A stretch of DNA of 6,664 nucleotides from G039029935 sp039029935 (GTDB lineage: Bacteria; Chloroflexota; Anaerolineae; Caldilineales; Caldilineaceae): positions 1-6,664 of the forward strand of contig JBCCFC010000773.1 of assembly GCA_039029935.1 (NCBI GenBank), read 5' to 3'. The position numbers were made by a program, and so were the translations under genes. This document shows, one piece after another, positions 6,467 through 6,664 of the stretch. Within the stretch, counting starts at the first letter, position 1, and each line of letters starts with the position of its first letter. The notes under the pieces are model-generated. The model was not told the DNA's origin and ran no database searches. It saw nothing but the letters and a program-made list of their open reading frames with translations.

Positions 6467-6664
6467 CTATTCACTTGTGATCAATGAATTATAGGCTGCT
6501 AAGTCTGCATTGGCCTTGATTGCAGCCTCATCCAGAGCCTCTTTGGGGGTGAGGGCATCATCAAGAACACGGCCATAGGCGTCAATAATATAGCCGCGTA
6601 TAGTCGGGTAGTCCGCAGCACGCCCCCCTAACACTGCATAGTTGAGTGTGTCGTCAGGGTGGCG
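6467..6664 (-). CDS. C-terminal end of a probable ABC transporter solute-binding protein (partial)
   Basis: An open frame enters from the right edge and ends at TAG (6469-6467), giving the last 65 residues. The tail includes NYAVLGGRAADYPTIRGY, then DDALTPKEALDEAAIKANAD and AAYNSLITSE. The TPKEALDEAAxKANADL pattern is typical of the last helix of family 1 extracellular solute-binding proteins, where the preceding Gly/Pro-rich part also fits. Such proteins sit outside the membrane and deliver sugars or similar solutes to an ABC importer. The start, signal peptide and binding site lie outside the window, so the substrate cannot be said. It is followed closely by the methyltransferase gene on the same strand. 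Confidence 0.6.
   Translation of the reverse strand, partial: RHPDDTLNYAVLGGRAADYPTIRGYIIDAYGRVLDDALTPKEALDEAAIKANADLAAYNSLITSE

Overview
The window looks like ordinary bacterial chromosome with moderate G+C, roughly mid-50s % in the main genes. It carries one long gene on the + strand facing four genes on the - strand. No rRNA, tRNA, CRISPR array or insertion sequence was seen. The gene set fits a Chloroflexota-type bacterium: an NHLP-type peptide exporter, a molybdopterin-binding protein of the type found beside molybdenum hydroxylases, an RlmK/RlmI-like methyltransferase and a solute-binding protein tail. The phylum is a weak inference from protein style, not from a marker gene.

Layout. 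Positions 1-230 hold no gene I can support, but contain a striking palindromic element (157-204) just upstream of the exporter. The exporter (231-3758, +) is a complete NHLP/NHLM bacteriocin-type ABC permease/ATPase with an unusually long, repeat-bearing, probably disordered N-terminus and a second repeat-filled linker. It converges, across about 20 bp, on a small AT-rich gene of unknown function (3779-4210, -). Upstream of that on the same strand are a MoeA-like molybdopterin-binding protein (4264-5304, -), a class I SAM-dependent methyltransferase (5414-6445, -), and the last 65 codons of what is probably an ABC solute-binding protein (6467-6664, -).

How the genes relate. The exporter should pump a ribosomally made peptide across the cytoplasmic membrane. 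Its usual partners (a peptidase-containing ABC protein, an HlyD-type adaptor, the precursor peptide and modifying enzymes) are not in this window; if present they lie upstream of position 1. The four - strand genes have different jobs (uptake, RNA modification, cofactor handling, unknown). The solute-binding protein and methyltransferase genes lie only 21 bp apart and may share a transcript. The molybdopterin-binding gene has a 109-bp upstream gap that could hold its own promoter.

The most interesting non-gene signals are: two copies of CAGAT-N5-ATCTG that can form either two small hairpins or one 16-bp hairpin in the exporter leader; in-frame tandem repeats plus a GC-rich palindrome inside the exporter; and an octamer repeat that puts a TGA in all three frames at the end of the methyltransferase gene. 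I did not find an obvious new multi-gene system here.
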